This document shows, piece after piece, positions 8,507 to 18,336 of a stretch of 64,000 nucleotides of DNA. The position numbers and the translations under genes are program-made. The DNA is from Thalassotalea mangrovi (GTDB lineage: Bacteria > Pseudomonadota > Gammaproteobacteria > Enterobacterales > Alteromonadaceae), in assembly GCF_005116735.1 (NCBI RefSeq), contig NZ_SWDB01000010.1, positions 148,304 to 212,303 on the forward strand, in the 5' to 3' direction. Positions within the stretch are counted from its first letter, which is position 1; each line of letters starts with the position of its first letter. The notes beneath the pieces are model-generated. The model saw nothing but the letters and a program-made list of their open reading frames with translations, did no database searches and was not told the DNA's origin.

Positions 8507-9802
8507 TCAGTTATTTTTCTTAAAAATGCTTAATGCTAAATAAGATTTTGTTATATATAGGCTACAGGACACTAACAATAATATTCGTAAGGTATTAAAA
8601 TTACTCGTTGCAAAGCCTCTCCAAAATGTGTGCCCTGACCAACCGATAACCAAACTTCCTAGCGTATATGCGGTAACCGCAACCACAAACCAGTGATATT
8701 TAGATACTTTACCTACTTTAATAAAGTTAACGAATCGCCTCACTACAACAAAACAAAACATTATAAACAGACAAAATCCGATTATCCCAGACTGTTCTAT
8801 GGTGAACACATAAATATTATGAAATCCATATCCAACCCTCGGACGTCCCTCGATAGGTGCAACATAAAATCCAGCTCCGATAAATGGAAGGTACTCCCCT
8901 TCATCATAACTACTTATGTCAAAATGAGAAAAGAATAGAACGCGATTTAAAATCGAGTTATGAGAATCATTTTCTTCAAATTGGTTTAATCTTTCTAAGG
9001 TGTAATTTTCTGAGGCTATAAAGCTCGTATTTATTACCACCACAGATGTAAAAATTGTAAAAAACAATAGTAGCCAGACAGTTGTCTTTTTGCGAATATA
9101 AAATGCAAAAACAAAAAAAACTGAAGCAATAAAAAGAAATATTGCTGTACGAGAACCAGTAAACAAAATAGGCCAAGAAAAAAACAAAAATACGACAAAC
9201 CAAAAGATTTTATTGGATTTAACTACTATCATTTTGGAAAGACAAATAGCACTAATTAACGGTATGTAATTAGCTATGTGAAAGTATGAACCAGAAAAAG
9301 GCCCCCAAACTAACTCCTTGGGCTTTGACAAAATTAATCCTTCAGTCAAAACAATTTGTTCAATTCCTATAAAGTATTCGTAAAGACAATAAGTACCGAC
9401 AAAAAAACCGCCTATAAAAAGTGCGTTAACAATTACTCTCAGAGGACGATATTTTTCAGGGATAGTCAAATATATAGCAAGCGCTAAAACGCCTTTAAAA
9501 TATTCGAAACAATAATAAACCATGTATAGCTTCACTTGACTAGAAAAGTCAAAAAGCAATAATCCAAGAACAGCACAAACCCAAAAATTTGCAACAATAA
9601 GTAACCAATACTTGAATACCACCTCTGTAAACTTTAACCGATTATTAATTAGAATTAAAATACCTAACCCTAAGACCAAGTCAAAAAGTCTTGGGTTTAA
9701 ACGATCAAGAGATGATAGAACTATAAGTGGCTTTTCAAAAGAGAAAGAAAATACTAATAGGTATATCCAAATTGTATGATAATTAATATTCCATTTTTTC
9801 AT
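8507..9802 (-). CDS. O-antigen/capsule repeat polymerase (Wzy/O-antigen ligase-like membrane protein)
   Basis: A 431-residue, very hydrophobic protein with about ten predicted membrane helices spread over its length and a larger periplasmic loop around residues 280-330. That loop contains GAGFYVAPIEGRPRVGYG then HNIYVFTIEQSG, a pattern found in the O-antigen ligase/polymerase superfamily where a conserved His follows the big loop. In a Wzx/Wzy cluster this protein joins repeat units on the periplasmic side. It could in principle be a ligase instead, but the gene context (beside wzx and glycosyltransferases, with Wzc) favours polymerase. The coding sequence is among the most AT-rich in the window. 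Confidence 0.75.
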   Translation of the reverse strand: MKKWNINYHTIWIYLLVFSFSFEKPLIVLSSLDRLNPRLFDLVLGLGILILINNRLKFTEVVFKYWLLIVANFWVCAVLGLLLFDFSSQVKLYMVYYCFEYFKGVLALAIYLTIPEKYRPLRVIVNALFIGGFFVGTYCLYEYFIGIEQIVLTEGLILSKPKELVWGPFSGSYFHIANYIPLISAICLSKMIVVKSNKIFWFVVFLFFSWPILFTGSRTAIFLFIASVFFVFAFYIRKKTTVWLLLFFTIFTSVVVINTSFIASENYTLERLNQFEENDSHNSILNRVLFFSHFDISSYDEGEYLPFIGAGFYVAPIEGRPRVGYGFHNIYVFTIEQSGIIGFCLFIMFCFVVVRRFVNFIKVGKVSKYHWFVVAVTAYTLGSLVIGWSGHTFWRGFATSNFNTLRILLLVSCSLYITKSYLALSIFKKNN

Positions 9803-9835
9803 GAATATGTAGTAGGCAATTTTTTAAATAAATAA

Positions 9836-10960
9836 CTATAAAATGAGAGCTCGTTTATATGCTCTTTTAAGCTGACGTGTAACAGACTGTAAGCCATAAT
9901 TTTCAATCACGAACTGCCGTTGTTTTTCTCGACTAAAAGAAGGGAGCGTTTCAATATTTTTTACAAGATCGTCGATATTTTTTGCTTCGTATATTGAAGA
10001 AACCGTTTCACTTAATAGAGTTTCAGGTGCATTAATTTTAGGTGCTATAACATAACAACCACACGACATTGCTTCCAGCATTGATACGTTTGCAGTTTCA
10101 ATTCTGCTCGATACTATAAAAAGATCGGAATTAGAGTAGATCGAAGCTAATTCACTTTGCATTTTATGTCCTAAGAGTTCGACATGGGGATTTCGCAATA
10201 ATTCGTTAATTTCTTTATCCTTAAAGTCATAATTCCCAATAATTTTTAATTTATATTTAAGGCCCTTAGGTAGTCTTGAAATAGCTTTAAGTAATATGTC
10301 TGTTCCTTTGATACTCCCTACGGTGCCTGTTGAAACGATTTTTAACACCGAAGATTTATTTTCTGTAACTTTAGGCTTAAATAAAGAGGTGTCTATAGGG
10401 TTAGGAAGAACACCGTTAACTTCTATATTACATTTATTTTCTATAGAAGCCTTGAATCCAGGGCTAACGGCGTATAATCCCTTAATCGAACGACGCATTT
10501 GATGTGAGAAATAAGGGAGCCGCCAAAAAAAGCGGTTATCAGAAAAAAAACCTGAGTAGTGTTCAGTTACTATCACTGGCACACCATAATCACGCCCTAT
10601 GCGTGCAGCGGAAAAACCTGCAGGGGCAGAAACATGAGCATGGATGATATCAGGCTTACCATTATGCGCCACAGCTTTTTCATATAGTAACTTCAAGGCT
10701 TTTGTATATTCGACCAATGACTTTCCATAGCCAATAATTGTTCTACGAAATATATTTTTGGCTTCTATGTTTACTTTGGCGTAATAATAATCATGTTCTT
10801 GACTGACGCTGACCTGCTCATTCTCACCATGACTCTGTTCAACATGTAAAACAGTTACGGTACCAATACGTCGACTTACTTCAATATGTGGCATTACCCA
10901 TCGAGCCAAATGGGGTTTTTCAGGTGTAGGATGCCAAGCGGGAATTACAAATATATTCAT
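9836..10960 (-). CDS. Glycosyltransferase, GT4 family
   Basis: A 374-residue GT4 enzyme. PAWHPTPEKPHLARWV at the N-terminus is the acceptor-side loop. HAHVSAPAGFSAARIG and VIVTEHYSGFF are typical of GT4 enzymes that use hexosamine-type sugars, but that is only a similarity. The donor domain shows KIVSTGTVGSIKGTDILL, FIVSSRIETANVSMLEAMSC and GCYVIAPKINAPETL. It overlaps the sulfotransferase stop by 4 bases (ATGA). It acts at the cytoplasmic face on the undecaprenyl-linked unit. Confidence 0.87.
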   Translation of the reverse strand: MNIFVIPAWHPTPEKPHLARWVMPHIEVSRRIGTVTVLHVEQSHGENEQVSVSQEHDYYYAKVNIEAKNIFRRTIIGYGKSLVEYTKALKLLYEKAVAHNGKPDIIHAHVSAPAGFSAARIGRDYGVPVIVTEHYSGFFSDNRFFWRLPYFSHQMRRSIKGLYAVSPGFKASIENKCNIEVNGVLPNPIDTSLFKPKVTENKSSVLKIVSTGTVGSIKGTDILLKAISRLPKGLKYKLKIIGNYDFKDKEINELLRNPHVELLGHKMQSELASIYSNSDLFIVSSRIETANVSMLEAMSCGCYVIAPKINAPETLLSETVSSIYEAKNIDDLVKNIETLPSFSREKQRQFVIENYGLQSVTRQLKRAYKRALIL

Positions 10961-11907
10961 ATATTTAATCTATATTTACTATTGATATAACTAACCACTT
11001 TTTCATTCTGAGAATTTTTTAGCACGTTATCGATCAGCGCTACATCGAATTTACTCATTTTTCTTAAACCTTTACCTAAGCTATCCGCGCTAATTGGCTT
11101 TTTGACATTAGAGTGATGTAATAAAGAATCAACATCCCCAAGACTCTCTGTGGGAGGGTTCAGCATTTTAGGGCTATATTCAACTCCTAGGAAATCACAT
11201 ACTCTTTTAATCGTTAGTTCCGGAACTGTAACTAAATCAGAGTAGTTCACTTCGATATATCGCTTCTTTACCTTATTACTAAATTCAAGAGCAGCTTCTA
11301 CTGATTTTAACCAACGTTCGGCCGCTGACTCAACATTTGTGAACAAACCTGCGCTCACAAAAGAATAAATAGAATCATATGGGCTTCGAATAATGTGTAT
11401 ATATTGGCTATTTGGGAATACTTTTGATATTGAATCTAGATGTAAAGTATTTAAAGGCGTTTTATCTCCCCAACGCGGGCTACTGATATCGTGCTGCAGA
11501 GCATAAAATTTATAAAATGAATCGATAATATAAGACAAGCTTCTTTTCGAAGAAGGAACCATGACTAACTCTTTCTTCAGTCTTCTCAAGGAATCAATAT
11601 TAAATGTATGAAAGTCATCTTCATACTCGAAAAAAGACAAAACTAGATAACATAAATCATTCCATTCAAGATTAGGGTATTTCAAATACTGTCTTATACT
11701 GTGCCCCAAGACGTATGTTTCAGGTGGTATATATAGTTCTTGATTACTATTTAGAATGCGCCTAAGTAGAGTGTTACCAGATCTTCCTGAGCCTATAATA
11801 AAAAATGGATTATAGATTTCTGAGTTAACGACCGGGACGTTATAAAAAGAATCCATTAATTTAGTGTTTATTAATACTTTTTGAGCAGAGTGCTTTATAA
11901 AGCCCAT
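10957..11907 (-). CDS. PAPS-dependent sulfotransferase family protein
   Basis: I place the start at ATG 11905-11907 (316 residues) because GAGG sits 8 bases upstream of it. The open frame continues back to a TTG at 11955, but that start has no ribosome site and lies inside wzx. FFIIGSGRSGNTLLRR near residue 35 is the 5'-phosphosulfate loop, and YIHIIRSPYDSIYSFVSAG near residue 130 is the 3'-phosphate site, both diagnostic of sulfotransferases. RWGDKTPLNTLHLD lies between them. The protein would move sulfate from PAPS to a sugar of the repeat unit. Sulfotransferases are uncommon in Wzy-dependent clusters of familiar enteric bacteria but plausible in a marine organism. Acceptor unknown. Confidence 0.85.
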   Translation of the reverse strand: MGFIKHSAQKVLINTKLMDSFYNVPVVNSEIYNPFFIIGSGRSGNTLLRRILNSNQELYIPPETYVLGHSIRQYLKYPNLEWNDLCYLVLSFFEYEDDFHTFNIDSLRRLKKELVMVPSSKRSLSYIIDSFYKFYALQHDISSPRWGDKTPLNTLHLDSISKVFPNSQYIHIIRSPYDSIYSFVSAGLFTNVESAAERWLKSVEAALEFSNKVKKRYIEVNYSDLVTVPELTIKRVCDFLGVEYSPKMLNPPTESLGDVDSLLHHSNVKKPISADSLGKGLRKMSKFDVALIDNVLKNSQNEKVVSYINSKYRLNI

Positions 11908-11917
11908 ATCAATTACC

Positions 11918-13252
11918 TCAGGAAAATTTAGGGAGGTATCCCATATAAAATCCAAACTTCTTTTTAATGAATATTAATGAAGAGACATTCCAAGCTGTAT
12001 TTGCGATTAAGCTAGCTAAAGCAGCACCGATTAGGCCATATAATGGGATAAGTAAGTAATTTAATGCAATATTCAAAGCACCTGAAAATAACACTATTTT
12101 ATTAAATGTTTTCTGATGACCAGTCATGTTCATGAAATATCCTACAGAGCCACATATAGAGTTTATAAATTGCCCTAGCGCCAGTAGCACCAACGGGTAG
12201 TAGCCAACATTAAACTCCGAGCCGAATCCATCTAAGATTTCATGGCCCAATAAAATTATGAATAGTAATATAGGCGAGGTTGAATAAAAAATTAACTTTG
12301 AGGACTTTCTAGCTATTTTTATTAAGTCTTTTTCTCTCCCTCCGTAATAGACTTCTGCAATTTTAGGGGCTAAAACAGAGTTAATAGAGGTCAATACAAA
12401 ACTGCTTAAAAGTGCAACTTTCACTACTATTGCGTATACTCCAACGTCCTCGGGCCCCAAAAACGTACCTATCATTATCGTGTCAGTGTGCGACATTACA
12501 AGCCAAACCGAACCGCTTAAAAACATTGGAAATGAAAGCGAAAGAATACTTTTTGAATCATACTCTTTTACAATTTTTGGTTGATTCGTCTTTTTAGGAA
12601 ACACTGTACTAACTAGAAACAAAGATACAGAAAAGCTAAACAAAAATGATAATAACATTGCATAGATAGGAGTATCAGGATTATTAGTCAGAAGTATTAC
12701 AAGTATCAACAAAGACAAATTGATCGTTGGTTGAACCACTTGTAATAAAGCAAACATTTTGACCTTTTTTAATGCTCTGATCGCGATAGAATTTATGGCT
12801 GCTAAGTTGGCAAATACTATTATGCATGTCGCCCAACCTAACCAATAGGCCATTTCTGCTCCCCAGAGCTCATTAAAAATACCATAATGAATAGCAACCA
12901 AGCTTATTAAGCTCACGATACCCCCCAAGATCATAGTGAGCTTTACTATCTTTATATATATATATTTAGCTTCGTATAAAGAGTATTTTTGTATTTGTTC
13001 GGGTATTAACCTGAGCAAAGAAGTGTTCATTCCTGCAGTGCTAAATAAGCCCATCACAGCTAAAAACGAAGTTATAAGAGAGATAATTCCGACTACTTCA
13101 GCACCATAATTTCGAGCAATTAACAGATTTGATATTAAGCCTAAACTTACAGCAATTATTTTTGTAAAAAAAACAAAAACACTGCCTTTGAATATCTCCC
13201 CAAATAATTTATCAGAGATATTTAATTTCACTATACGGAGAATATTAATCAC
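11918..13252 (-). CDS. wzx: Wzx-type repeat-unit flippase (MATE/PST superfamily)
   Basis: A 444-residue integral membrane protein with about twelve hydrophobic segments, for example LISNLLIARNYGAEVVGIIS (second helix region) and SINSVLAPKIAEVYYGGRE mid-protein, both typical of polysaccharide transporters of the PST/Wzx family. Wzx flips the undecaprenyl-linked repeat unit to the periplasm before Wzy joins units. It starts with GTG at 13250-13252; this GTG shares one base with the TAG stop of the tviC-like gene (TAGTG), indicating coupled translation. The 11-residue gap to the sulfotransferase start supports one operon. Confidence 0.85.
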   Translation of the reverse strand: MINILRIVKLNISDKLFGEIFKGSVFVFFTKIIAVSLGLISNLLIARNYGAEVVGIISLITSFLAVMGLFSTAGMNTSLLRLIPEQIQKYSLYEAKYIYIKIVKLTMILGGIVSLISLVAIHYGIFNELWGAEMAYWLGWATCIIVFANLAAINSIAIRALKKVKMFALLQVVQPTINLSLLILVILLTNNPDTPIYAMLLSFLFSFSVSLFLVSTVFPKKTNQPKIVKEYDSKSILSLSFPMFLSGSVWLVMSHTDTIMIGTFLGPEDVGVYAIVVKVALLSSFVLTSINSVLAPKIAEVYYGGREKDLIKIARKSSKLIFYSTSPILLFIILLGHEILDGFGSEFNVGYYPLVLLALGQFINSICGSVGYFMNMTGHQKTFNKIVLFSGALNIALNYLLIPLYGLIGAALASLIANTAWNVSSLIFIKKKFGFYMGYLPKFS

Positions 13253-14274
13253 TATTTCAGAACACCAACATACCAGGGCATAGCCTTGTCAATTCCCTGC
13301 TGAATTTTATACTCAGGTTTATACCCTAGAAGATTCTTCGCTTTAGAAATATCTGCCTGAGAGTGCCTCACATCGCCGGCTCTGAAATCCTTATATGTGG
13401 GTGCTGTATCGCATGCTACGCCACATTCATTTAAGGCAACACGAATGGTTTGATATAACGTATTTAAAGTGGTTCTATCTCCCAACGCAACATTAAAGAC
13501 CTGATTTTTTGAAGATTCTGGCCCTGTCGCTGCCAGTATGTTTATTTGCACAACGTTTTCAATAAAGCAAAAATCTCGGCTGGTCTCTCCGTCACCATTA
13601 ATAAATACCTCCTCGCCTTCAATCATAGCAGCTGTCCATTTAGGTATCACCGCTGCATAAGCACCATTTGGATCTTGACGTTTACCAAATACGTTAAAAT
13701 AACGCAGGCCTGTGGTTTTAAAATTGTATGTTCGAGCAAATACGTCGGCATATAACTCGTTAACATATTTCGTCACAGCATATGGCGACAATGGGTTACC
13801 AATGTTTTCTTCAACTTTAGGAAGTGCTGGATGGTCTCCATATGTAGAACTAGAAGCAGCATAGGTAAAACTGTCAACTTGCTCATCCTTAGCGGCAACT
13901 AGCATGTTTAAGAAGCCTGATATATTTACTTCATTTGAAGTAATTGGATCGTTTATTGAGCGCGGTACAGAACCTAATGCAGCTTGGTGAAGAACATAAT
14001 TCACTCCTTTTACAGCTTTTCGGCATGTTTCAAGTTCACGAATATCGCCTTCAATAAATGAAAAACGATTCCATTGCTCTTCTGTAACTTCACTTTTAAC
14101 TTCGTCTAAATTGTATTGACGGCCAGTTGCAAAATTATCTAACCCAACCACAGTCTGATTCAGTAATAACAATTTCTCTAAAAGGTTAGAGCCAATAAAA
14201 CCTGCAACTCCAGTTACTAGCCAAATTTTAGGGGTTTCTATTAAGTCTTTTTGAATTCGTTCGTAATTAGTCAT
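13252..14274 (-). CDS. tviC: UDP-GlcNAc(A) C4 epimerase, TviC/WbpP type
   Basis: A 340-residue extended [20 protein letters not shown] at about residue 20 is the NAD site, [17 protein letters not shown] and [15 protein letters not shown] give the catalytic Tyr-xxx-Lys, and [20 protein letters not shown] with [19 protein letters not shown] are blocks shared with WbpP/TviC/WbgU. These enzymes interconvert UDP-GlcNAc/GalNAc or their uronic acids at C4. With the TviB-like dehydrogenase next door the likely product is UDP-GalNAcA. Just upstream (14281-14312) is a small AT-rich tandem of the word ACTAGAAT. Confidence 0.88.
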   Translation of the reverse strand: MTNYERIQKDLIETPKIWLVTGVAGFIGSNLLEKLLLLNQTVVGLDNFATGRQYNLDEVKSEVTEEQWNRFSFIEGDIRELETCRKAVKGVNYVLHQAALGSVPRSINDPITSNEVNISGFLNMLVAAKDEQVDSFTYAASSSTYGDHPALPKVEENIGNPLSPYAVTKYVNELYADVFARTYNFKTTGLRYFNVFGKRQDPNGAYAAVIPKWTAAMIEGEEVFINGDGETSRDFCFIENVVQINILAATGPESSKNQVFNVALGDRTTLNTLYQTIRVALNECGVACDTAPTYKDFRAGDVRHSQADISKAKNLLGYKPEYKIQQGIDKAMPWYVGVLK

Positions 14275-14358
14275 TATCTGGATGCTAGAAACTAGAATTT
14301 AGAAACTAGAATGTCCTTTTCGTTTTTTTAATTTGGGGAAATAAAGTCTTATATGAGA

Positions 14359-15633
14359 TTAGAGTCTTAAATCTACTGAATCTTTTTCTAAAACATATTT
14401 AAGGTCGTAGATTACGCAATCAGATTTACCAAAAGTTTCAATTTTTGAGGCACCCATGTTCCTAAATTCGTTGTGCGCAACCGCGAGAATAATCGCGTCA
14501 TACTTGCCTTCTTCCGCTTGTTTTATAGTATTAAGACCATATTCAAGCTGTGCTTCTTGGGAAGAGCACCAAGGGTCCATTACGTCAACATTGATATTGT
14601 ATTCATTCAACTCTGAAACGATGTCTACGACCTTAGTGTTACGTAAGTCGGGGCAATTCTCTTTGAAGGTCAATCCCATCACTAACACATTAGCGTCTTT
14701 GATCTGAATACCTTTTTTGACCATGGCTTTGGTTAATTGGGATACTACGTAAGTGCCCATTTGATCATTCAAACGGCGACCTGCAAGGATCATTTCTGGG
14801 TGATAGCCAATACTTTGAGCTTTGTGGGTAAGATAATAAGGGTCAACACCAATACAATGGCCACCAACCAAACCAGGGCGAAATGGCAGGAAATTCCATT
14901 TTGTGCCGGCGGCTTCTAATACCTCTAACGTGTCAATACCTAGCTTGTTAAAAATCAATGCAAGCTCATTAATTAATGCGATATTTACATCACGCTGGGT
15001 ATTTTCAATAACTTTCGCCGCTTCTGCCACTTTAATGCTCGTCGCTTTGTGGGTACCTGCTTCGATTACACTTTTATATAACGCATCGATAAAATCAGCA
15101 ACAGCTTCCGTTGAGCCAGACGTCACTTTTTTAATATTAGTCACTCGATGCTCTTTATCCCCTGGGTTTATCCGCTCAGGAGAGTAACCCGCGAAGAAAT
15201 CTGTATTGAAGGTAAGACCCGACACTTTTTCCACAACCGGAATACAATCCTCTTCGGTCGCGCCAGGGTACACAGTTGATTCGTATACGATGATATCCCC
15301 ATTTGAAATCACCTTGCCTAACATTTTGCTAGCTTTAATAAGCGGTGTTAAGTCAGGGTTTTTATGCTCATCAATTGGGGTAGGAACGGTAACAATGTAA
15401 AAATTACAATCGCGTAAATCATCGATGTCACATGAATAGCTGATAAATGTTGATGCTACTAGCTCCTCGGAACTGCATTCTAGCGTGCTGTCAACACCGC
15501 TCTGTAGCTCGTCAATGCGATGTTGATTGATGTCAAAACCAAGTGTTGGATACTTCTTGCCAAATTCCACCGCAAGAGGCAAACCGACATAACCTTGGCC
15601 GATCACAGCAATTCTCAAATTACTAAAATCCAT
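14359..15633 (-). CDS. tviB: UDP-GlcNAc C6 dehydrogenase, TviB/WbpO type
   Basis: I take the ATG at 15631-15633 (424 residues) rather than a TTG 6 bases earlier. That ATG shares one base with the wecC stop (TAATG), and the protein then begins [19 protein letters not shown] as in TviB. The Rossmann loop GQGYVGLP is at residues 12-19. [16 protein letters not shown] and the catalytic-cysteine block [19 protein letters not shown] (about residue 255) define the UDP-glucose/GlcNAc 6-dehydrogenase family. It oxidises UDP-GlcNAc to UDP-GlcNAcA with two NAD+. It supplies the TviC-like epimerase. Confidence 0.9.
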   Translation of the reverse strand: MDFSNLRIAVIGQGYVGLPLAVEFGKKYPTLGFDINQHRIDELQSGVDSTLECSSEELVASTFISYSCDIDDLRDCNFYIVTVPTPIDEHKNPDLTPLIKASKMLGKVISNGDIIVYESTVYPGATEEDCIPVVEKVSGLTFNTDFFAGYSPERINPGDKEHRVTNIKKVTSGSTEAVADFIDALYKSVIEAGTHKATSIKVAEAAKVIENTQRDVNIALINELALIFNKLGIDTLEVLEAAGTKWNFLPFRPGLVGGHCIGVDPYYLTHKAQSIGYHPEMILAGRRLNDQMGTYVVSQLTKAMVKKGIQIKDANVLVMGLTFKENCPDLRNTKVVDIVSELNEYNINVDVMDPWCSSQEAQLEYGLNTIKQAEEGKYDAIILAVAHNEFRNMGASKIETFGKSDCVIYDLKYVLEKDSVDLRL

Positions 15634-16904
15634 TACCAAATACCCTTTGTATCAACTTTTAAACCGCTCACTTCGTTTAGCGCCTTAAATTCTTTGTGAT
15701 CAACTAGTAATACCTTAATGTCAGCATGTGCAGCCTTTTTGATATCAACCAACTTAATATGATTTAAATGTTCTGGTAGGGATACCACATTTGGCTCAAC
15801 TGCGATGAGGCTGCCCTGATGCATTTCTGTCAATTTTTTGGTAATCTCGAGTGCAGGACTTTCACGTAAATCATCGATGTCTGGCTTAAACGTTAAACCA
15901 TAGCAGGCTATAGTCACGCTTTTCGCTGTTTTCTCTGGGTTGGCCATTAAAAACTCCGCGACAGCCAATTTCACTTTTTCGATTACCCACTCTGGTTTCG
16001 CGTCATTTACCTTACGAGCCGTTTTAATAATGCGCGCTAATTCTGGGGTCTTGCTAACAATAAACCATGGATCAACGGCAATACAGTGACCACCAACACC
16101 AGGACCAGGTTGTAAAATATTGATGCGAGGATGACGGTTAGCTAATGATATTAACTCCCACACGTCAATGTCTAATTCATCACAAATAATTGAAAGTTCG
16201 TTTGCAAAGGCAATTTGCACATCTCTACAACTATTTTCAGTTAACTTGGCCATCTCAGCTGTACGAGCATTAGTAACCACACACTCCCCTTCAACGAAAA
16301 CCTTGTAAAGTTCAATAGCGTATTCTGAACATTTCAATGACATACCGCCAATCACACGATCGTTTTCTACCAATTCTCGCATCACATGTCCCGGTAATAC
16401 TCGCTCAGGGCAATGAGCAATACGAATGTCAGAATCTTCGCCAGCTGTTTGTGGAAACGTTAGGTCAAATCGAGCTTCTGCTAACCATTTCGCCATTTGT
16501 TCAGTAGCACCGACAGGTGAGGTTGATTCAAGGATAACTAAGTCACCTTTTTTCAAAACTGGTGCAATAGACTTAGCTGCAGCTTCGATATAAGACAAAT
16601 CCGGCTCATGATTTTCACTTTCGTTACTAGAGCCTTTCTTAAAAGGCGTAGGAACGGCAATTAAAAAGGCATCTGCGGGCTCTGGGATGGTAGTAGCCTT
16701 TAAATAGCCTTCTGTAACTGCGGCATGGACGATCATATCTAATTCAGGCTCGACGATATGAATTTCGCCTTTGTTAATCGTATCAACGGTGTTTGGGTTT
16801 ACATCTACACCTGTAACTTTAACTTTTCTGGCCGCGAAAGCAGCGGCAGTCGGCAGGCCAATATAACCCAGGCCGATTACGGATACCGTATTGAATGATT
16901 TCAT
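15633..16904 (-). CDS. wecC: UDP-N-acetyl-D-mannosamine dehydrogenase
   Basis: I take the ATG at 16902-16904 (423 residues). The longer open frame to 17114 adds 70 unrelated residues that overlap wecB. The protein starts [19 protein letters not shown], the NAD-binding loop of Wec[21 protein letters not shown] and [16 protein letters not shown] (catalytic Cys, about residue 265) follow, and [17 protein letters not shown] is the C-terminal domain block. It oxidises UDP-ManNAc, made by the adjacent WecB, to UDP-ManNAcA. There is a 91-base gap to wecB. Its presence argues for ManNAcA either in this polysaccharide or in a common-antigen-like polymer. Confidence 0.92.
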   Translation of the reverse strand: MKSFNTVSVIGLGYIGLPTAAAFAARKVKVTGVDVNPNTVDTINKGEIHIVEPELDMIVHAAVTEGYLKATTIPEPADAFLIAVPTPFKKGSSNESENHEPDLSYIEAAAKSIAPVLKKGDLVILESTSPVGATEQMAKWLAEARFDLTFPQTAGEDSDIRIAHCPERVLPGHVMRELVENDRVIGGMSLKCSEYAIELYKVFVEGECVVTNARTAEMAKLTENSCRDVQIAFANELSIICDELDIDVWELISLANRHPRINILQPGPGVGGHCIAVDPWFIVSKTPELARIIKTARKVNDAKPEWVIEKVKLAVAEFLMANPEKTAKSVTIACYGLTFKPDIDDLRESPALEITKKLTEMHQGSLIAVEPNVVSLPEHLNHIKLVDIKKAAHADIKVLLVDHKEFKALNEVSGLKVDTKGIW

Positions 16905-16995
16905 AGTAATAATGTTCTTTTTAATTGCTGAAGAATTTATTATTTGGCTTGATATTCGATGTGAACTAAGTAACTGATTATTTAGTCGAGTAATC

Positions 16996-18174
16996 CTAAA
17001 CAAGGCGAGTAAATATACTATTGAATTCTCCTGATACAGATTCCACACCGGTGAAGGACAAGGCATCAACGATTCTCTGACACGCTTTACCGTCACCATA
17101 CGGGTTGTGAGCAAAGCTCATTTCCTGATAAGCAAGGTCGTCCGTTAAAAGGCGCTTAATATTTTGATAGATGAGATCGGTGTTGGTCCCCACTAACTTA
17201 ACCGTGCCAGCTTGAACAGCTTCTGGTCGTTCCGTTGTTTCTCGCATAACAAGGACAGGCTTACCAAGAGAAGGGGCTTCTTCCTGAATACCGCCAGAAT
17301 CGGTAAGAATAATCGCCGATTTATCCATGATATATACGAACGGCAAATAGTCTAGCGGCTCGATCAGATAAACATTACTTAACCCCGTTAAGAGACGGTT
17401 GACCGGTTCTCGAACATTCGGATTTAAGTGAACAGGATATACAAATTGTACATTTGGAAACTCTTTTGCACTTTTCGCGATAGCCTGACAGATGCGTTCA
17501 AATCCCCCTCCAAAGCTTTCTCTCCGATGTCCAGTAATAAGTACGATACGTTTGTCTTCCTTTAAAAAAGGAAAACGCTCCAGAAAGTTTGCTTCTAAAA
17601 AGTGGTTATCTTTTAATTTCTCTTTTACCCAAAATAACGCGTCTATCACCGTATTACCCGTCACACTAATTGTTTGTTCTGATACGTTTTCTTTAAGTAA
17701 GTTTTGTTTGGATTTTTGAGTTGGAACGAAGTGAATGTTAGCTAGAGTTCCGGTAAGTTTTCGATTCCCTTCCTCTGGCCAAGGCGAGTAAATATTATTT
17801 GTACGAAGGCCTGCTTCAACATGGCCAACTTTGATTTGCTGGTAATAAGCGGCAATAGTTGTAGCAAACGTGGTAGCTGTGTCGCCATGAACTAATACAT
17901 ACTCAGGATTGAATTCTTCTAACACAGGTTGCAACCCTTTAAGTATTCGACAGGTTACATCCGTGAGATCTTGACCTGGTTTCATTAAATCAAGGTCATA
18001 ATCTGGCGAAATTTCAAACAACTCTAATACTTGATCGAGCATTTCCCTATGTTGCGCGGTAACACAGACTTTAGCTTCAAAGCGCTTATCGTGTCCTAAG
18101 GCGTGCACCAAAGGCGCCATCTTGATAGCTTCTGGGCGGGTACCAAATACCGTTAAAATTCGTTTTTTTTCCAT
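16996..18174 (-). CDS. wecB: UDP-N-acetylglucosamine 2-epimerase (non-hydrolysing)
   Basis: A 392-residue epimerase. It opens [19 protein letters not shown] and contains [73 protein letters not shown] and [17 protein letters not shown], all WecB hallmarks. It makes UDP-ManNAc from UDP-GlcNAc in the cytoplasm and feeds WecC. The last seven residues (FNSIFTRLV end) run a little past the usual C-terminus. It is not a duplicate of the 2-epimerase at 1-1126, which belongs to the L-sugar branch. The 162 bases between it and wzc show no clear promoter or terminator. Confidence 0.93.
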   Translation of the reverse strand: MEKKRILTVFGTRPEAIKMAPLVHALGHDKRFEAKVCVTAQHREMLDQVLELFEISPDYDLDLMKPGQDLTDVTCRILKGLQPVLEEFNPEYVLVHGDTATTFATTIAAYYQQIKVGHVEAGLRTNNIYSPWPEEGNRKLTGTLANIHFVPTQKSKQNLLKENVSEQTISVTGNTVIDALFWVKEKLKDNHFLEANFLERFPFLKEDKRIVLITGHRRESFGGGFERICQAIAKSAKEFPNVQFVYPVHLNPNVREPVNRLLTGLSNVYLIEPLDYLPFVYIMDKSAIILTDSGGIQEEAPSLGKPVLVMRETTERPEAVQAGTVKLVGTNTDLIYQNIKRLLTDDLAYQEMSFAHNPYGDGKACQRIVDALSFTGVESVSGEFNSIFTRLV

Positions 18175-18336
18175 GATAACTTCTTATTATTTAAAGCGTA
18201 TTGAACAAGCCAAAGGCTTATTTAAGGATTGCTCAGAAGCTTCAAAGTTAACTACTTTTTTATGTTTGTTAAATTTGAAATTCTTAGTCTTGGCAAGGAA
18301 TAGTATTTTATTAACTTAGCTTTGGACTAATACCAA

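Noticed and set aside
14281-14312. Small ACTAGAAT tandem upstream of the tviC-like gene as an operator
   Set aside because: Only two imperfect copies and inside an operon spacer; no symmetry or known site.
15634-17114. 493-residue version of WecC
   Set aside because: The 70 extra N-terminal residues overlap wecB and lack similarity to the family; the ATG at 16904 gives the standard start.
16996-18174. WecB as a recent duplicate of the 2-epimerase at 1-1126
   Set aside because: The two share only family motifs; sequence between motifs is very different and each sits with its own pathway partners.
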